Assembly (NCBI RefSeq): GCF_040395035.1
Contig: NZ_JBEBRB010000065.1
Span: forward strand, 1-13,875
Reading direction: 5' to 3'
Length of the DNA stretch: 13,875 nucleotides
From: Parapedobacter lycopersici_A
GTDB lineage: Bacteria > Bacteroidota > Bacteroidia > Sphingobacteriales > Sphingobacteriaceae
Shown one piece after another: positions 1 to 7,128 of this stretch. Numbering within the stretch: the first letter of the stretch is position 1; every line of letters begins with the position of its first letter. Both the position numbers and the translations under genes were made by a program. A model generated the notes under the pieces. It worked only from the letters and a program-made list of their open reading frames with translations. It made no database searches and was not told the DNA's origin.

Positions 1-66
1 CCCGCAGGCAGCCAGATTGTGAAAAACAATGCGGTATTGGATAAATTGGCCGCGTTAAAAAAATAA
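1..66 (+). CDS. C-terminal end of an unidentified protein (5' truncated)
   Basis: Frame 1 is open from the window edge and ends at a TAA at 64-66, giving a 21-residue tail (PAGSQIVKNNAVLDKLAALK plus a final K). The tail is hydrophilic with a short lysine-rich amphipathic end. It is too short to assign a family. The gene converges on cutC, with only 7 bp between the two stop codons and no visible terminator between them. That it is coding is inferred from the intact frame and the tight convergent spacing. Confidence 0.5.
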   Translation, partial: PAGSQIVKNNAVLDKLAALKK

Positions 67-73
67 ACGCTGA

Positions 74-838
74 TTAATTTCGCTTGGCCGGTGCATCCGG
101 ACCTTCAACGTTATTTATATTCAAGAGATCCGCTATCAGGCGGATTTTTTGTTTTGATGATACGCTAACCCGCCCCTCCATGCCTACTATACCGGTAGGT
201 ACATAATCAGTACCCGATACAGGCTCCCTGGCGGAGGTATGGAATGAACGGGCTCCGGTTGCCCTGGCAATCATCAGCACATTATTTTCATCAATCCCCG
301 ACCCCGGCATAATTTCCACTCTTCCGGCCGCCTGCTCCACCAATTTCCCGATGAGCGCCATGCCTTCCAATGCGGTGTTCTTCATGCCCGAAGTAAGCAG
401 TCGGTCACAACCACAACGAATAATGGCCTCCAGGGCCTCCAATGGATCACGGCATCGGTCAAAAGCACGGTGAAACGTAACCTGCATCGGTGAAGCATAG
501 TTTGCCAATATGCGCAGGCGCTCTTCATCAACTGAACCGTCGGACAGCAGCAGTCCGATAACCACACCGGTGCAACCCGCGGACCGGCAATACGCGATAT
601 CGGCTTTCATTTCCTCAAACTCAACATCCGTATACAGAAAGTTGCCAGCCCTCGGCCGGATCAACACGTGAATACCGATGTAGAGCAGTTGCCTGGCCAA
701 TTGAATCTGACCATGCGACGGCGTTATTCCACCGACCTCAAGCTGCTGGCACAATTCCACCCGCGTGGCCCCACCCGCTTGGGCAGCCAGCGCGGAAGTC
801 ACGCTATTGGCGCATATTTCCAGTTGATAGGGAGTCAT
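74..838 (-). CDS. cutC: CutC family protein
   Basis: This 254-residue protein matches the CutC family, a small TIM-barrel protein of the cytosol. Signature stretches are LEICANS near the N-terminus, RVELC and GGITPS around residues 27-40, LIRPRAGNF, VTFHRAFD, LLTSG and IMPGSGI. CutC was first described as a copper-homeostasis protein in E. coli, but that role is disputed and its biochemical activity is not settled. The length is normal for the family and the ATG at 836-838 sits where family members start. The gene is divergent from hmuR with 130 bp between the starts, and nothing links it to haem use except position. The family call is firm; the function is not. Confidence 0.93.
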   Translation of the reverse strand: MTPYQLEICANSVTSALAAQAGGATRVELCQQLEVGGITPSHGQIQLARQLLYIGIHVLIRPRAGNFLYTDVEFEEMKADIAYCRSAGCTGVVIGLLLSDGSVDEERLRILANYASPMQVTFHRAFDRCRDPLEALEAIIRCGCDRLLTSGMKNTALEGMALIGKLVEQAAGRVEIMPGSGIDENNVLMIARATGARSFHTSAREPVSGTDYVPTGIVGMEGRVSVSSKQKIRLIADLLNINNVEGPDAPAKRN

Positions 839-858
839 ACAGCACGATACTGAAACCT

Positions 859-866
859 CAAAAATA
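859..866 (-). promoter_or_regulatory. Possible -7 box of the cutC promoter
   Basis: Read on the - strand this is TATTTTTG, an exact match to the Bacteroidota -7 consensus TAnnTTTG, about 20 bp upstream of the cutC ATG. No TTTG is seen at the expected -33 distance, so the promoter is only half supported. The implied 5' leader would be about 15 nt. Confidence 0.35.
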
Positions 867-870
867 AGAA

Positions 871-888
871 AACCATCACGATATGGTT
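871..888. promoter_or_regulatory. Inverted repeat upstream of cutC -7 box
   Basis: A perfect 6-bp inverted repeat, AACCAT-N6-ATGGTT, lies just upstream of the candidate cutC -7 box, where the -13 to -30 stretch would be. Its size suits a dimeric regulator site. No regulator is identified, and it does not resemble the TTATTTA/TAAATAA repeats nearby. Confidence 0.3.
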
Positions 889-905
889 ACAGTATTATTA
901 AAATA

Positions 906-928
906 TTATTTGTAATTAATCTTAATAA
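906..928. promoter_or_regulatory. Operator site 1 of the haem operon (overlaps hmuR -33)
   Basis: TTATTTG-N9-TTAATAA is one mismatch per arm from TTATTTA-N9-TAAATAA, which occurs exactly at 946-968 and 8247-8269. The left arm contains the -33 TTTG of the hmuR promoter, and the site ends 4 bp before the -7 box, so a protein bound here would block RNA polymerase. Spacer positions 2 (A) and 8 (T) are the same in all three copies. A Fur-like or other iron/haem repressor is the natural guess, but its identity is inference. Confidence 0.6.
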
Positions 929-940
929 CGGTTATGTTTG
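909..940 (+). promoter_or_regulatory. Promoter of the haem operon
   Basis: TTTG at 909-912 and TATGTTTG at 933-940 are separated by exactly 20 bp. Both match the Bacteroidota housekeeping promoter consensus (-33 TTTG, -7 TAnnTTTG). Transcription would begin near 945, leaving a leader of about 24 nt before the hmuR ATG, with the second operator copy lying inside that leader. Confidence 0.72.
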
Positions 941-945
941 TCTCG

Positions 946-968
946 TTATTTAAACACAGTCTAAATAA
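946..968. promoter_or_regulatory. Operator site 2 in the hmuR leader
   Basis: TTATTTA (946-952) and TAAATAA (962-968) form a perfect 7-bp inverted repeat with a 9-nt spacer, ending one base before the hmuR ATG. The 10-mer GTCTAAATAA recurs at 8260-8269. The centre-to-centre distance to site 1 is 40 bp, close to four helical turns, which would allow two dimers on one DNA face. As RNA the repeat could also fold beside the start codon, but the exact copy upstream of another promoter favours a DNA operator. Confidence 0.62.
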
Positions 969-3047
969 ATGACCCGTCAGCTACTATTTACATTTTCGGT
1001 TAGCGTTCTTTTCGCAACACCGATCAGCGCGCAGCAGATGCGCACGATATACGCCGGTGACACCTTACGGAACACTGCTCTTGACGAGGTTGTGGTGACG
1101 GGACAATACGAACCACAGTCTGTTAAAAACTCCGTATACCGTGTGCGTACCATTACCAACGAACAAATCCGCCTGCGCGCCTCCACTACGGTGGAGAACA
1201 TCCTGAATACCCAGCTGGGCATGCGCTTTTCCAACGACCTCACCCTGGGCGAATCCGACATTCAGCTAATGGGGATGTCCGGACAGAATGTGAAGGTTTT
1301 GATAGATGGCATACCACTCATTGACCGTGGTGCCACAAAGCAAAGCCTTAGCCAGATTGATGTAAACAACATCGAACGCATTGAGGTAGTTGAGGGCCCC
1401 ATGTCAGTTACTTATGGCACTGACGCCCTGGCTGGCGTAATTAATATGATCACCAAAAAGGCGGCAGCCGGCAATAGTCTGGTGATTGGTGCGCGGATTC
1501 AGGAAGAAAGCGCGGGAAATGAATACGCAGCTTTCCGCAAAGAGGGTACCCATAATGGTAACCTGTCGATAGACTGGCAGCGCCGCGGATGGCTCGCGCA
1601 GGTATCGGGCAGTCGAAACAATTTCGGCGGTTGGCAGGGGAATAGCGAAGGGCGCCTGCTCGACTGGAATCCGAAGGACCAGTGGCTGGCCTCCGGAACC
1701 TTTGGTTATCGCAACCGGAAGGTGAATACCTGGTACCGGCTGAATTTCCTGGACGAAGATATCTATATGCCGGGTGCGTTAAACAACCTGAATCTGGTGG
1801 CGGTGGACAAAAACTACCTCACCTCCCGCTTTACCCACATGCTGCAAACTGAATGGGGCATTAATGACCGTTTCAGTTTTTCCGGTGCCGTTTCCTATCA
1901 GGACTATGAGCGCCGCACAAAGACCATGCGGCGTAATTTTCGCACGGGTGAATCGGCATTGACCACCGGTGCTGGCGAACAGGACACAGCTCAATTCACC
2001 TCTTTTGTTTTCCGCGGCACGCTGCAATATAAAGTGTCCGATAAGGTGTTCCTTCAGCCCGGCATTGAGATTAATCGTAACGCCGGCAGCGGCCAGCGTA
2101 TCGATGGCACTCCGGTAATCGCAGACTACGCATTTTTCATCTCCTCAGAACTAAAACCTACCCAATGGCTTCATATCCGGCCCGGACTGCGTTTTATCCG
2201 GAATTCCGTATATGATGCGCCGCCGGTTATCCCGTCCATTAACACCAGGTTCCGGATCAGTGAATCCGTTGATATCCGTGCAGCATATGCCCGTGGATTC
2301 CGTTCCCCGGCACTGAGAGAGTTGTATTTCACGTTTTTCGACGCAAACCATTCCATCCGGGGCAATGAAAACCTGAAAGCAGAGTATTCAAACAGTTTCA
2401 ATACTTATGTAAGCTGGTACGGCACGGAGCTGGGCAATTGGCGCATTACCAGTACCCTGGGAGGCTTCTACAACCGGTTTAACAACCTCATCGACATTGG
2501 TGTCGCGCCGGATAATCCGGCAGTGAATACGTATGTGAATATCGAACGGTTCCGCACGGTTGGCACCACGTTTGAAAATTCCGTCTACTGGAAAAACCTG
2601 GAAGCCAGCATTGGCTTTTCCTATATCGGTCGACATAACCGCCTTTCGGACACGGAAACCAATGTTCCGGGCATGGTCTGGTCTCCCGAAGTGAACAGCA
2701 ACATCATGTACTATATCCATAAATGGGGAACAGGTATTAACCTATTTTACAAATACAATGGTGATCGCCCCGGTTATGAAGCAGTGACACAGTCAAACGG
2801 CGACGTTAGCGTTAACCGTACGTCCATTGCTGCCTATCACAATGCCGATGTGAGCATCAACAAAAATATCACGCATTACCTGACGCTGGTTGGCGGCGTG
2901 CGCAACCTCTTTAACGTCACTCGTATAGAAAGCTCCGCTTTGGGCGATGGAAGTGCTCATAGTGGTGCCGTCAGTTCATTACCTGTAGGTTACGGCCGGT
3001 CATTTTTCCTCGGACTCAACCTCCAGTGGTCGAGAAACACGAATTAA
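969..3047 (+). CDS. hmuR: TonB-dependent outer-membrane haem receptor, HmuR-like
   Basis: This 692-residue protein is a TonB-dependent receptor for energised import of haem across the outer membrane. A Sec signal peptide (about residues 1-21, ending ISA) is followed by a TonB-box-like DEVVVTG at 39-45, a plug domain (about 50-165, with VKVLIDGIPL and the IERIEVVEGPMSVTYGTDA region) and a 22-strand barrel ending in aromatic LNLQWSRN. It lacks the long N-terminal carboxypeptidase-like domain of SusC proteins. The barrel has FRSPALREL (444-452) and GNENL (465-469), which resemble the FRAP and NPNL boxes of haem receptors, with His461 between them, as in Yersinia HemR. It is first in the operon and is followed 40 bp later by hmuY, the pair known from Porphyromonas gingivalis. 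The family call is firm; haem as substrate rests mainly on context. Confidence 0.9.
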   Translation: MTRQLLFTFSVSVLFATPISAQQMRTIYAGDTLRNTALDEVVVTGQYEPQSVKNSVYRVRTITNEQIRLRASTTVENILNTQLGMRFSNDLTLGESDIQLMGMSGQNVKVLIDGIPLIDRGATKQSLSQIDVNNIERIEVVEGPMSVTYGTDALAGVINMITKKAAAGNSLVIGARIQEESAGNEYAAFRKEGTHNGNLSIDWQRRGWLAQVSGSRNNFGGWQGNSEGRLLDWNPKDQWLASGTFGYRNRKVNTWYRLNFLDEDIYMPGALNNLNLVAVDKNYLTSRFTHMLQTEWGINDRFSFSGAVSYQDYERRTKTMRRNFRTGESALTTGAGEQDTAQFTSFVFRGTLQYKVSDKVFLQPGIEINRNAGSGQRIDGTPVIADYAFFISSELKPTQWLHIRPGLRFIRNSVYDAPPVIPSINTRFRISESVDIRAAYARGFRSPALRELYFTFFDANHSIRGNENLKAEYSNSFNTYVSWYGTELGNWRITSTLGGFYNRFNNLIDIGVAPDNPAVNTYVNIERFRTVGTTFENSVYWKNLEASIGFSYIGRHNRLSDTETNVPGMVWSPEVNSNIMYYIHKWGTGINLFYKYNGDRPGYEAVTQSNGDVSVNRTSIAAYHNADVSINKNITHYLTLVGGVRNLFNVTRIESSALGDGSAHSGAVSSLPVGYGRSFFLGLNLQWSRNTN

Positions 3048-3087
3048 TAGCTATCCATTCATACATGATTAAAAACGAGACAAAAGC

Positions 3088-4179
3088 ATGAAAACAACAA
3101 TGAACACACTTAAATCAGTCGGCCTATGTGCAATGGCTGCAATAGCAGTAGCGGCATGCTCCCGCGGAAATGATCCTATTCCTGAAACACCGCCGTCGGA
3201 CGGCACCACCCTCACGCTGCAGGGCGGAGACGGAGGCGGGTCGGCGGTCAATTCCGTATATGTGGATCTCAGTGCTGAACAGCAAACTTCCGTGGAACGC
3301 GCCGGCTGGAACCTGGGATTTTACTCCGGAGCAGGGTTTCGTGTCATTCTCAACGGGACGACCGGTACTTCGGCAATGGACGCCGGAACGACCGATCTCA
3401 CTGAAGTAAATGCGACCAGCTTTGATATTTCCCAGCTGGCATCAGGATATGAACCTGCTAAGATGGCACTTTATGATGATACCGCAGGCCGCATTGAACA
3501 TACAGTAATTGCAGAAATAGCTGCAAATGAAGCGGACAATAACGTATATGTCGTGAACACAGCCTTTGGGAGCGAAGTAAATGTAAATAACGTATGGAAA
3601 GTGCGGATTCTACGCGATGGTGATAACGGCTATACCCTACACTATGCGCAATTGAATGCAACTGACTATGAAACACTGCGCATTGCAAAAGATGGCGACT
3701 ATCATTTTAAACATGTCTCATTTACCGCAGGTCAAGTGGACGGTGAGCCAAAGAAAGCCGACTGGGATTTCATCTGGGGATACAACATCTATTATACTGC
3801 TATGGGACCATCTGTATACATTCCCTACGCATTTTCAGACCTGATCTTCATTAACCATTTAGGTGGTGTCTCAGCAGCCGAAGTTATTTTCGAGGATGCA
3901 AATGGAGAAAGTACCGGTAAACCCGCTTATGCGGATTTCACCGAGGCTGATTTGGGCAGTGTCACATTCAGCAACTCGCGAAATGTGATTGCATCGAACT
4001 GGCGGGTAACTCCTTCGCCGACTCCAAATATTGTTGTGGGCACGAAAAAAGATCGTTTTTACCTGATTAAGGACCCGGCAGGAAATGTATATAAACTTCG
4101 GTTTACCAGCTTTACTACCGAAGACGGTGGTACGCGCGGTTACCCCGAATTGGAATACACCTTGGTAAAACGTGGCTAA
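3088..4179 (+). CDS. hmuY: HmuY-family haem-binding lipoprotein with two HmuY-like halves
   Basis: A 363-residue lipoprotein: the signal peptide ends in the lipobox VAAC with Cys24 as lipidation site, followed by a low-complexity linker (about 25-45). The rest resembles HmuY, the surface haemophore that feeds HmuR. It seems to carry two copies of the fold. Half 1 has GWNLGF at 73-78 and W170-KVRILRDGDNGYTLHY. Half 2 has DWDFIWG at 225-231 and F324-YLIKDPAGNVYKLRF. The spacing between the two landmarks is 96 and 98 residues. P. gingivalis HmuY is only about 216 residues with one domain, so this is a duplicated or extended version. Axial ligands cannot be assigned; His138, His185, His206 and His209 are candidates, and some HmuY relatives use Met instead. 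Translation may begin at Met1 or Met5. Confidence 0.85.
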   Translation: MKTTMNTLKSVGLCAMAAIAVAACSRGNDPIPETPPSDGTTLTLQGGDGGGSAVNSVYVDLSAEQQTSVERAGWNLGFYSGAGFRVILNGTTGTSAMDAGTTDLTEVNATSFDISQLASGYEPAKMALYDDTAGRIEHTVIAEIAANEADNNVYVVNTAFGSEVNVNNVWKVRILRDGDNGYTLHYAQLNATDYETLRIAKDGDYHFKHVSFTAGQVDGEPKKADWDFIWGYNIYYTAMGPSVYIPYAFSDLIFINHLGGVSAAEVIFEDANGESTGKPAYADFTEADLGSVTFSNSRNVIASNWRVTPSPTPNIVVGTKKDRFYLIKDPAGNVYKLRFTSFTTEDGGTRGYPELEYTLVKRG

Positions 4180-4219
4180 ACCATATCGCTTCCGCAATAA
4201 ATAACACACAAAAAGAGTA

Positions 4220-4249
4220 GTCTGGCAGCCTGGTTACGGGCTGCCAGAC
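4220..4249 (+). promoter_or_regulatory. Intercistronic hairpin between hmuY and hmuT
   Basis: GTCTGGCAGCC and GGCTGCCAGAC form a perfect 11-bp stem around an 8-nt loop in the 109-bp gap. No T-run follows on the + strand, so it is not a classic intrinsic terminator. It could stop 3' exonucleases and keep the receptor/haemophore mRNA more abundant than the transporter mRNA, or cause partial termination. The role is inference. Confidence 0.6.
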
Positions 4250-4288
4250 CTCACGACTACAAACCTTGATAATATAATCCCACCATCC

Positions 4289-5155
4289 ATGAAGACCAAC
4301 ATACTATTCGGATGCTTTGCCCTGATCATCAGCACGGCATTCAGTTCCTGCAATGCGCCAACAACGGGAGAAAGCCAAGGACTTGATTCAGCAAAGATTG
4401 TTTCAACCAATGGGACTCTTTCGGAAATACTGGTCGCCCTGGGAATGGAAAGCCATATTGTTGGCGTAGACGTCGCAAGCACCTATCCCGCCAGTTTACA
4501 GGAAAAACCGAAAATAGGACATAACCGGGACATATCAGCAGAAAGCGTGCTGGCGCTGGGACCAAATCTGGTTTTAGGCATCAATGAAGTAATCCGTCCG
4601 GAGGTAGCTGATCAAATTCGGGCTTCAGGAGTAAAACTATCGCTGTTTAACCACGAGTATTCAGCCGATGGTGCAAAGCAGCTCATCCGGGCCGTTGCTG
4701 ATTCGCTGGGTAGGCCTGCAAAAGGAGATTCTCTCCTGCGGGAATTAGCGGCAGATCTGGCCAGGGCCGATTCCATTGTTGCCCAATCGCAAAGCAAACC
4801 CCGGGTGTTGTTTATCTATGCACGCGGTACGGGTACTATGATGGTGGCCGGACAGCGCACCCAGCTCGACGAGATGATTAATCTGGCCGGCGGGGTAAAC
4901 GCGGTACAGGGATTTACGGATTTCAAACCCCTGACGGCTGAAGCACTAGTAGCCGCCAATCCTGATGTCATTCTTTTGTTTGATTCCGGCCTATCCAGTT
5001 TGGGGGGTATTGAGGGACTGCTGGAAGTACAGGGCGTCAACCAAACCAATGCCGGAAAAAACAGAAAAGTAGTTGAAATGGACGGTCAATTCCTCACCGG
5101 CTTCGGTCCTCGCCTCGGGAAAGCCGTATCGGAACTGGCAGAGAAGATCAGGTGA
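4289..5155 (+). CDS. hmuT: Haem ABC transporter substrate-binding lipoprotein
   Basis: A 288-residue periplasmic binding protein of the BtuF/FhuD/HmuT type (helical-backbone class III). The leader ends in FSSC with Cys21 as the likely lipidation site, which would anchor the protein in a membrane facing the periplasm. The first lobe has IVSTNGTLSEILVALG and STYPASL followed by KIGHNRDISAESVLALGPNLVLG. Tyr66 in the STYP motif aligns by eye with the Tyr used as axial haem ligand in PhuT and ShuT. The second lobe has PRVLFIYARGTGTMMVAG and ends with a capping helix. It passes haem to HmuU/HmuV. Its last 4 bases overlap the hmuU start. A vitamin B12 or siderophore ligand is possible on fold alone, but the hmuY and hmuS neighbours make haem the better call. 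Confidence 0.88.
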   Translation: MKTNILFGCFALIISTAFSSCNAPTTGESQGLDSAKIVSTNGTLSEILVALGMESHIVGVDVASTYPASLQEKPKIGHNRDISAESVLALGPNLVLGINEVIRPEVADQIRASGVKLSLFNHEYSADGAKQLIRAVADSLGRPAKGDSLLRELAADLARADSIVAQSQSKPRVLFIYARGTGTMMVAGQRTQLDEMINLAGGVNAVQGFTDFKPLTAEALVAANPDVILLFDSGLSSLGGIEGLLEVQGVNQTNAGKNRKVVEMDGQFLTGFGPRLGKAVSELAEKIR

Positions 5156-6201
5156 AAAATTACGGATTTATATTAGTTGTTCTTACGCTGATCTTAATTG
5201 CAGCTAGCGCCTTGTCGGTTTGCATAGGTGCAGTCGAAATCAGTGTGTCGGAGTTGTGGTCAATCATGCTGTACCGCATGGGCCTCAGCAGTGACATACA
5301 TTTTAGTTCGCAACAGGAAGCTGTATTAGTTAATATACGGTTACCACGCGTATTATTGGGCGCTTTGGTTGGCGGTACGCTTGCCATTGCAGGTGCCGTT
5401 ATGCAGGGGTTATTCAGAAATCCATTGGCAGAGCCCGGATTAATCGGTATCTCATCTGGCGCCTCGCTGTTTGCAGTGATGATGATTGTATTGGAAAACC
5501 GGATTTTTAACCATGTTCTAACCGCTTTATTTGGCTACTATGCCCTCTCCATTGCGGCTTTTGCAGGGGCGTGTATCACTACGTTCATTGTTTATCGCCT
5601 TGCAGTGGGCAAAGGTAAGGCAGATATTACCACCCTACTGCTGGCAGGTATTGCCATTAATGCGTTGGCAGGCTCCTTCACAGGCATGCTGACCTTTATT
5701 TCCACCGATCAGGAATTGCGTGATATTACATTTTGGAATTTAGGTAGCCTCGGCGGGGCAAGCTGGAAAACGGTTACCGGCATCCTGCCGTTTACGTTGA
5801 TTTCATTATGTACCCTACCCTTTTTCAGCAAAGCCCTGAATGCACTGGCCCTGGGCGAATCACAGGCTGGGCATATGGGTATCCAGGTGAACCTGTTGAA
5901 AAAGCTGGTTATCGTATTGGCTACCCTGGGTGTAGGTGCTTCGGTAGCGGTGTCGGGCATGATTAGTTTCGTGGGTTTAGTAACTCCGCATATCCTGCGT
6001 ATGGCGTTTTCTGCCGATCACCGCCTGGTCATACCCGGATCGGCGCTATTGGGCGCCGCGGTATTGGTTTTGGCGGATCTGATTGCCCGAACGATTGTTG
6101 CACCGGCAGAATTGCCCATCGGTATCCTGACGGCACTCATTGGCACGCCGGTATTTATTTATATCATCATGGCTGAACGAAAAAGGCGTGTAGTTAACTA
6201 A
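5152..6201 (+). CDS. hmuU: Haem ABC transporter permease (FecCD family)
   Basis: A 349-residue polytopic inner-membrane permease of the FecCD/BtuC family, which forms a dimeric channel with about ten helices per subunit. Family marks are RLPRVLLGALVGGTLAIAGAV, MQGLFRNPLAEPGLIGISSGAS and, near the end, MISFVGLVTPHILRM, the last being in the region that contacts the ATPase. The start is a GTG at 5152-5154 inside a GTGA overlap with the hmuT stop, so translation is probably coupled. The next gene is 112 bp downstream, an unusually large gap for this operon. Confidence 0.92.
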   Translation: MKNYGFILVVLTLILIAASALSVCIGAVEISVSELWSIMLYRMGLSSDIHFSSQQEAVLVNIRLPRVLLGALVGGTLAIAGAVMQGLFRNPLAEPGLIGISSGASLFAVMMIVLENRIFNHVLTALFGYYALSIAAFAGACITTFIVYRLAVGKGKADITTLLLAGIAINALAGSFTGMLTFISTDQELRDITFWNLGSLGGASWKTVTGILPFTLISLCTLPFFSKALNALALGESQAGHMGIQVNLLKKLVIVLATLGVGASVAVSGMISFVGLVTPHILRMAFSADHRLVIPGSALLGAAVLVLADLIARTIVAPAELPIGILTALIGTPVFIYIIMAERKRRVVN

Positions 6202-6270
6202 TCATCCGCCAATGCGTTGCCATTACAATACGGGACTTCATTTTTTTGACAGCGTGTGGGGCTATCCCAA

Positions 6271-6293
6271 TAATTTTAACTAATTTTAAATAA
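6271..6293. promoter_or_regulatory. Degenerate operator-like repeat upstream of hmuV
   Basis: TAATTTT-N9-TAAATAA has one perfect and one 5/7 arm compared with the hmuR operator, with the same spacing and the same A and T at spacer positions 2 and 8. It lies 20 bp before the hmuV ATG within the AT-rich hmuU-hmuV gap (6202-6313). The tandem decamers at 6271-6280 and 6281-6290 differ by one base. A TTTG at 6245-6248 and TAATTTTA at 6271-6278 (22 bp apart) could be a weak internal promoter. The AT-rich background makes chance similarity likely. Confidence 0.25.
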
Positions 6294-6313
6294 AAACAAC
6301 AGAATTAAGAACC

Positions 6314-7105
6314 ATGATCGAAGTTAGCCATATCCACTATTCGGTCGGCGCAAAAAAACTGATCGATGATATCAGTTTTAACGTGCAGCCCGGTGAACTC
6401 CTGGCAATTATAGGTGCCAACGGTGCCGGCAAAAGCACATTGCTGAAACTCCTATGCAAGGAATTACAAGCAAGCAGTGGCGAGATCCACATCCGCAGAC
6501 AGTCCATCGGCACGTACAAGCTGGATCAGCTGGCCCGGTTCCGCGCTGTATTGGCACAGCAAAACACCATCTCTATTTCATTTAAAGTGCAGGAACTGGT
6601 CATGATGGGGAGGTATCCGCATTTCGACAACACCCCTACCGAAAACGATAAGGGGATTGTAAAAGCCGTTATGACGGAGACTGGTATTACCGAGTTTGCC
6701 AACCGCGATTACAATACCCTTTCGGGCGGTGAACAACAGCGGGTACAGCTGGCACGTGTCCTTGCCCAGATTTACGACCAACCGCAGGGTATACTTTTCC
6801 TGGATGAGCCGACCAACGGTTTGGATCTGCTTTACCAACAGCAGATTCTCAGTCTGGCACGCAGCCTCGCCGATCGGGGTTATTGTGTGGTCAGCATCCT
6901 GCACGATATCAATTTTGCATCGCGCTTTGCGGACAAAGTATTGATCCTCAAAAAAGGCAAGCGCGTTGCCTTTGGCAGCCCAAAACAGGTGATCAGCTGT
7001 GAAAATATCCACAACGCATTCAACATACATGTCCGTTTACTTGACGACGAAGAGTTTAAGTGCCCGCTGGTTATCCCGTCTATGGTATTGACCGAACAAT
7101 CATAA
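6314..7105 (+). CDS. hmuV: Haem ABC transporter ATP-binding protein
   Basis: A 263-residue cytosolic ATPase that powers haem import through HmuU. All motifs are intact: Walker A GANGAGKST at 34-42, Q-loop at about 83-84 (LAQQNT), ABC signature LSGGEQQR at 136-143, Walker B ILFLDEP at 160-166 and the H-loop His197 in ILHDINFA. The length fits the HmuV/BtuD group. A gap of 23 bp separates it from hmuS. Confidence 0.93.
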   Translation: MIEVSHIHYSVGAKKLIDDISFNVQPGELLAIIGANGAGKSTLLKLLCKELQASSGEIHIRRQSIGTYKLDQLARFRAVLAQQNTISISFKVQELVMMGRYPHFDNTPTENDKGIVKAVMTETGITEFANRDYNTLSGGEQQRVQLARVLAQIYDQPQGILFLDEPTNGLDLLYQQQILSLARSLADRGYCVVSILHDINFASRFADKVLILKKGKRVAFGSPKQVISCENIHNAFNIHVRLLDDEEFKCPLVIPSMVLTEQS

Positions 7106-7128
7106 ATAATATTAGCATACAAATCATT

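Noticed and set aside
6578..7030. 150-codon - strand ORF
   Set aside because: It is antisense to hmuV, which has every ABC ATPase motif; the translation has no family features.
4289..7105. Vitamin B12 or siderophore transporter (BtuFCD or FhuDBC type)
   Set aside because: The fold families are shared, but the HmuY- and HemS-family genes in the same operon and the STYP tyrosine favour haem.
7103..7109. TAAATAA after hmuV, and another at 4198-4204 after hmuY, as operator arms
   Set aside because: Neither has a matching TTATTTA-like arm 9 bp away; each is a chance match in AT-rich sequence, the first partly made by the stop codon.
7060..7128. Upstream extension of hmuS into hmuV
   Set aside because: The extra 23 codons overlap the end of hmuV and do not look like the HemS N-terminus; the ATG at 7129 gives the usual family length.
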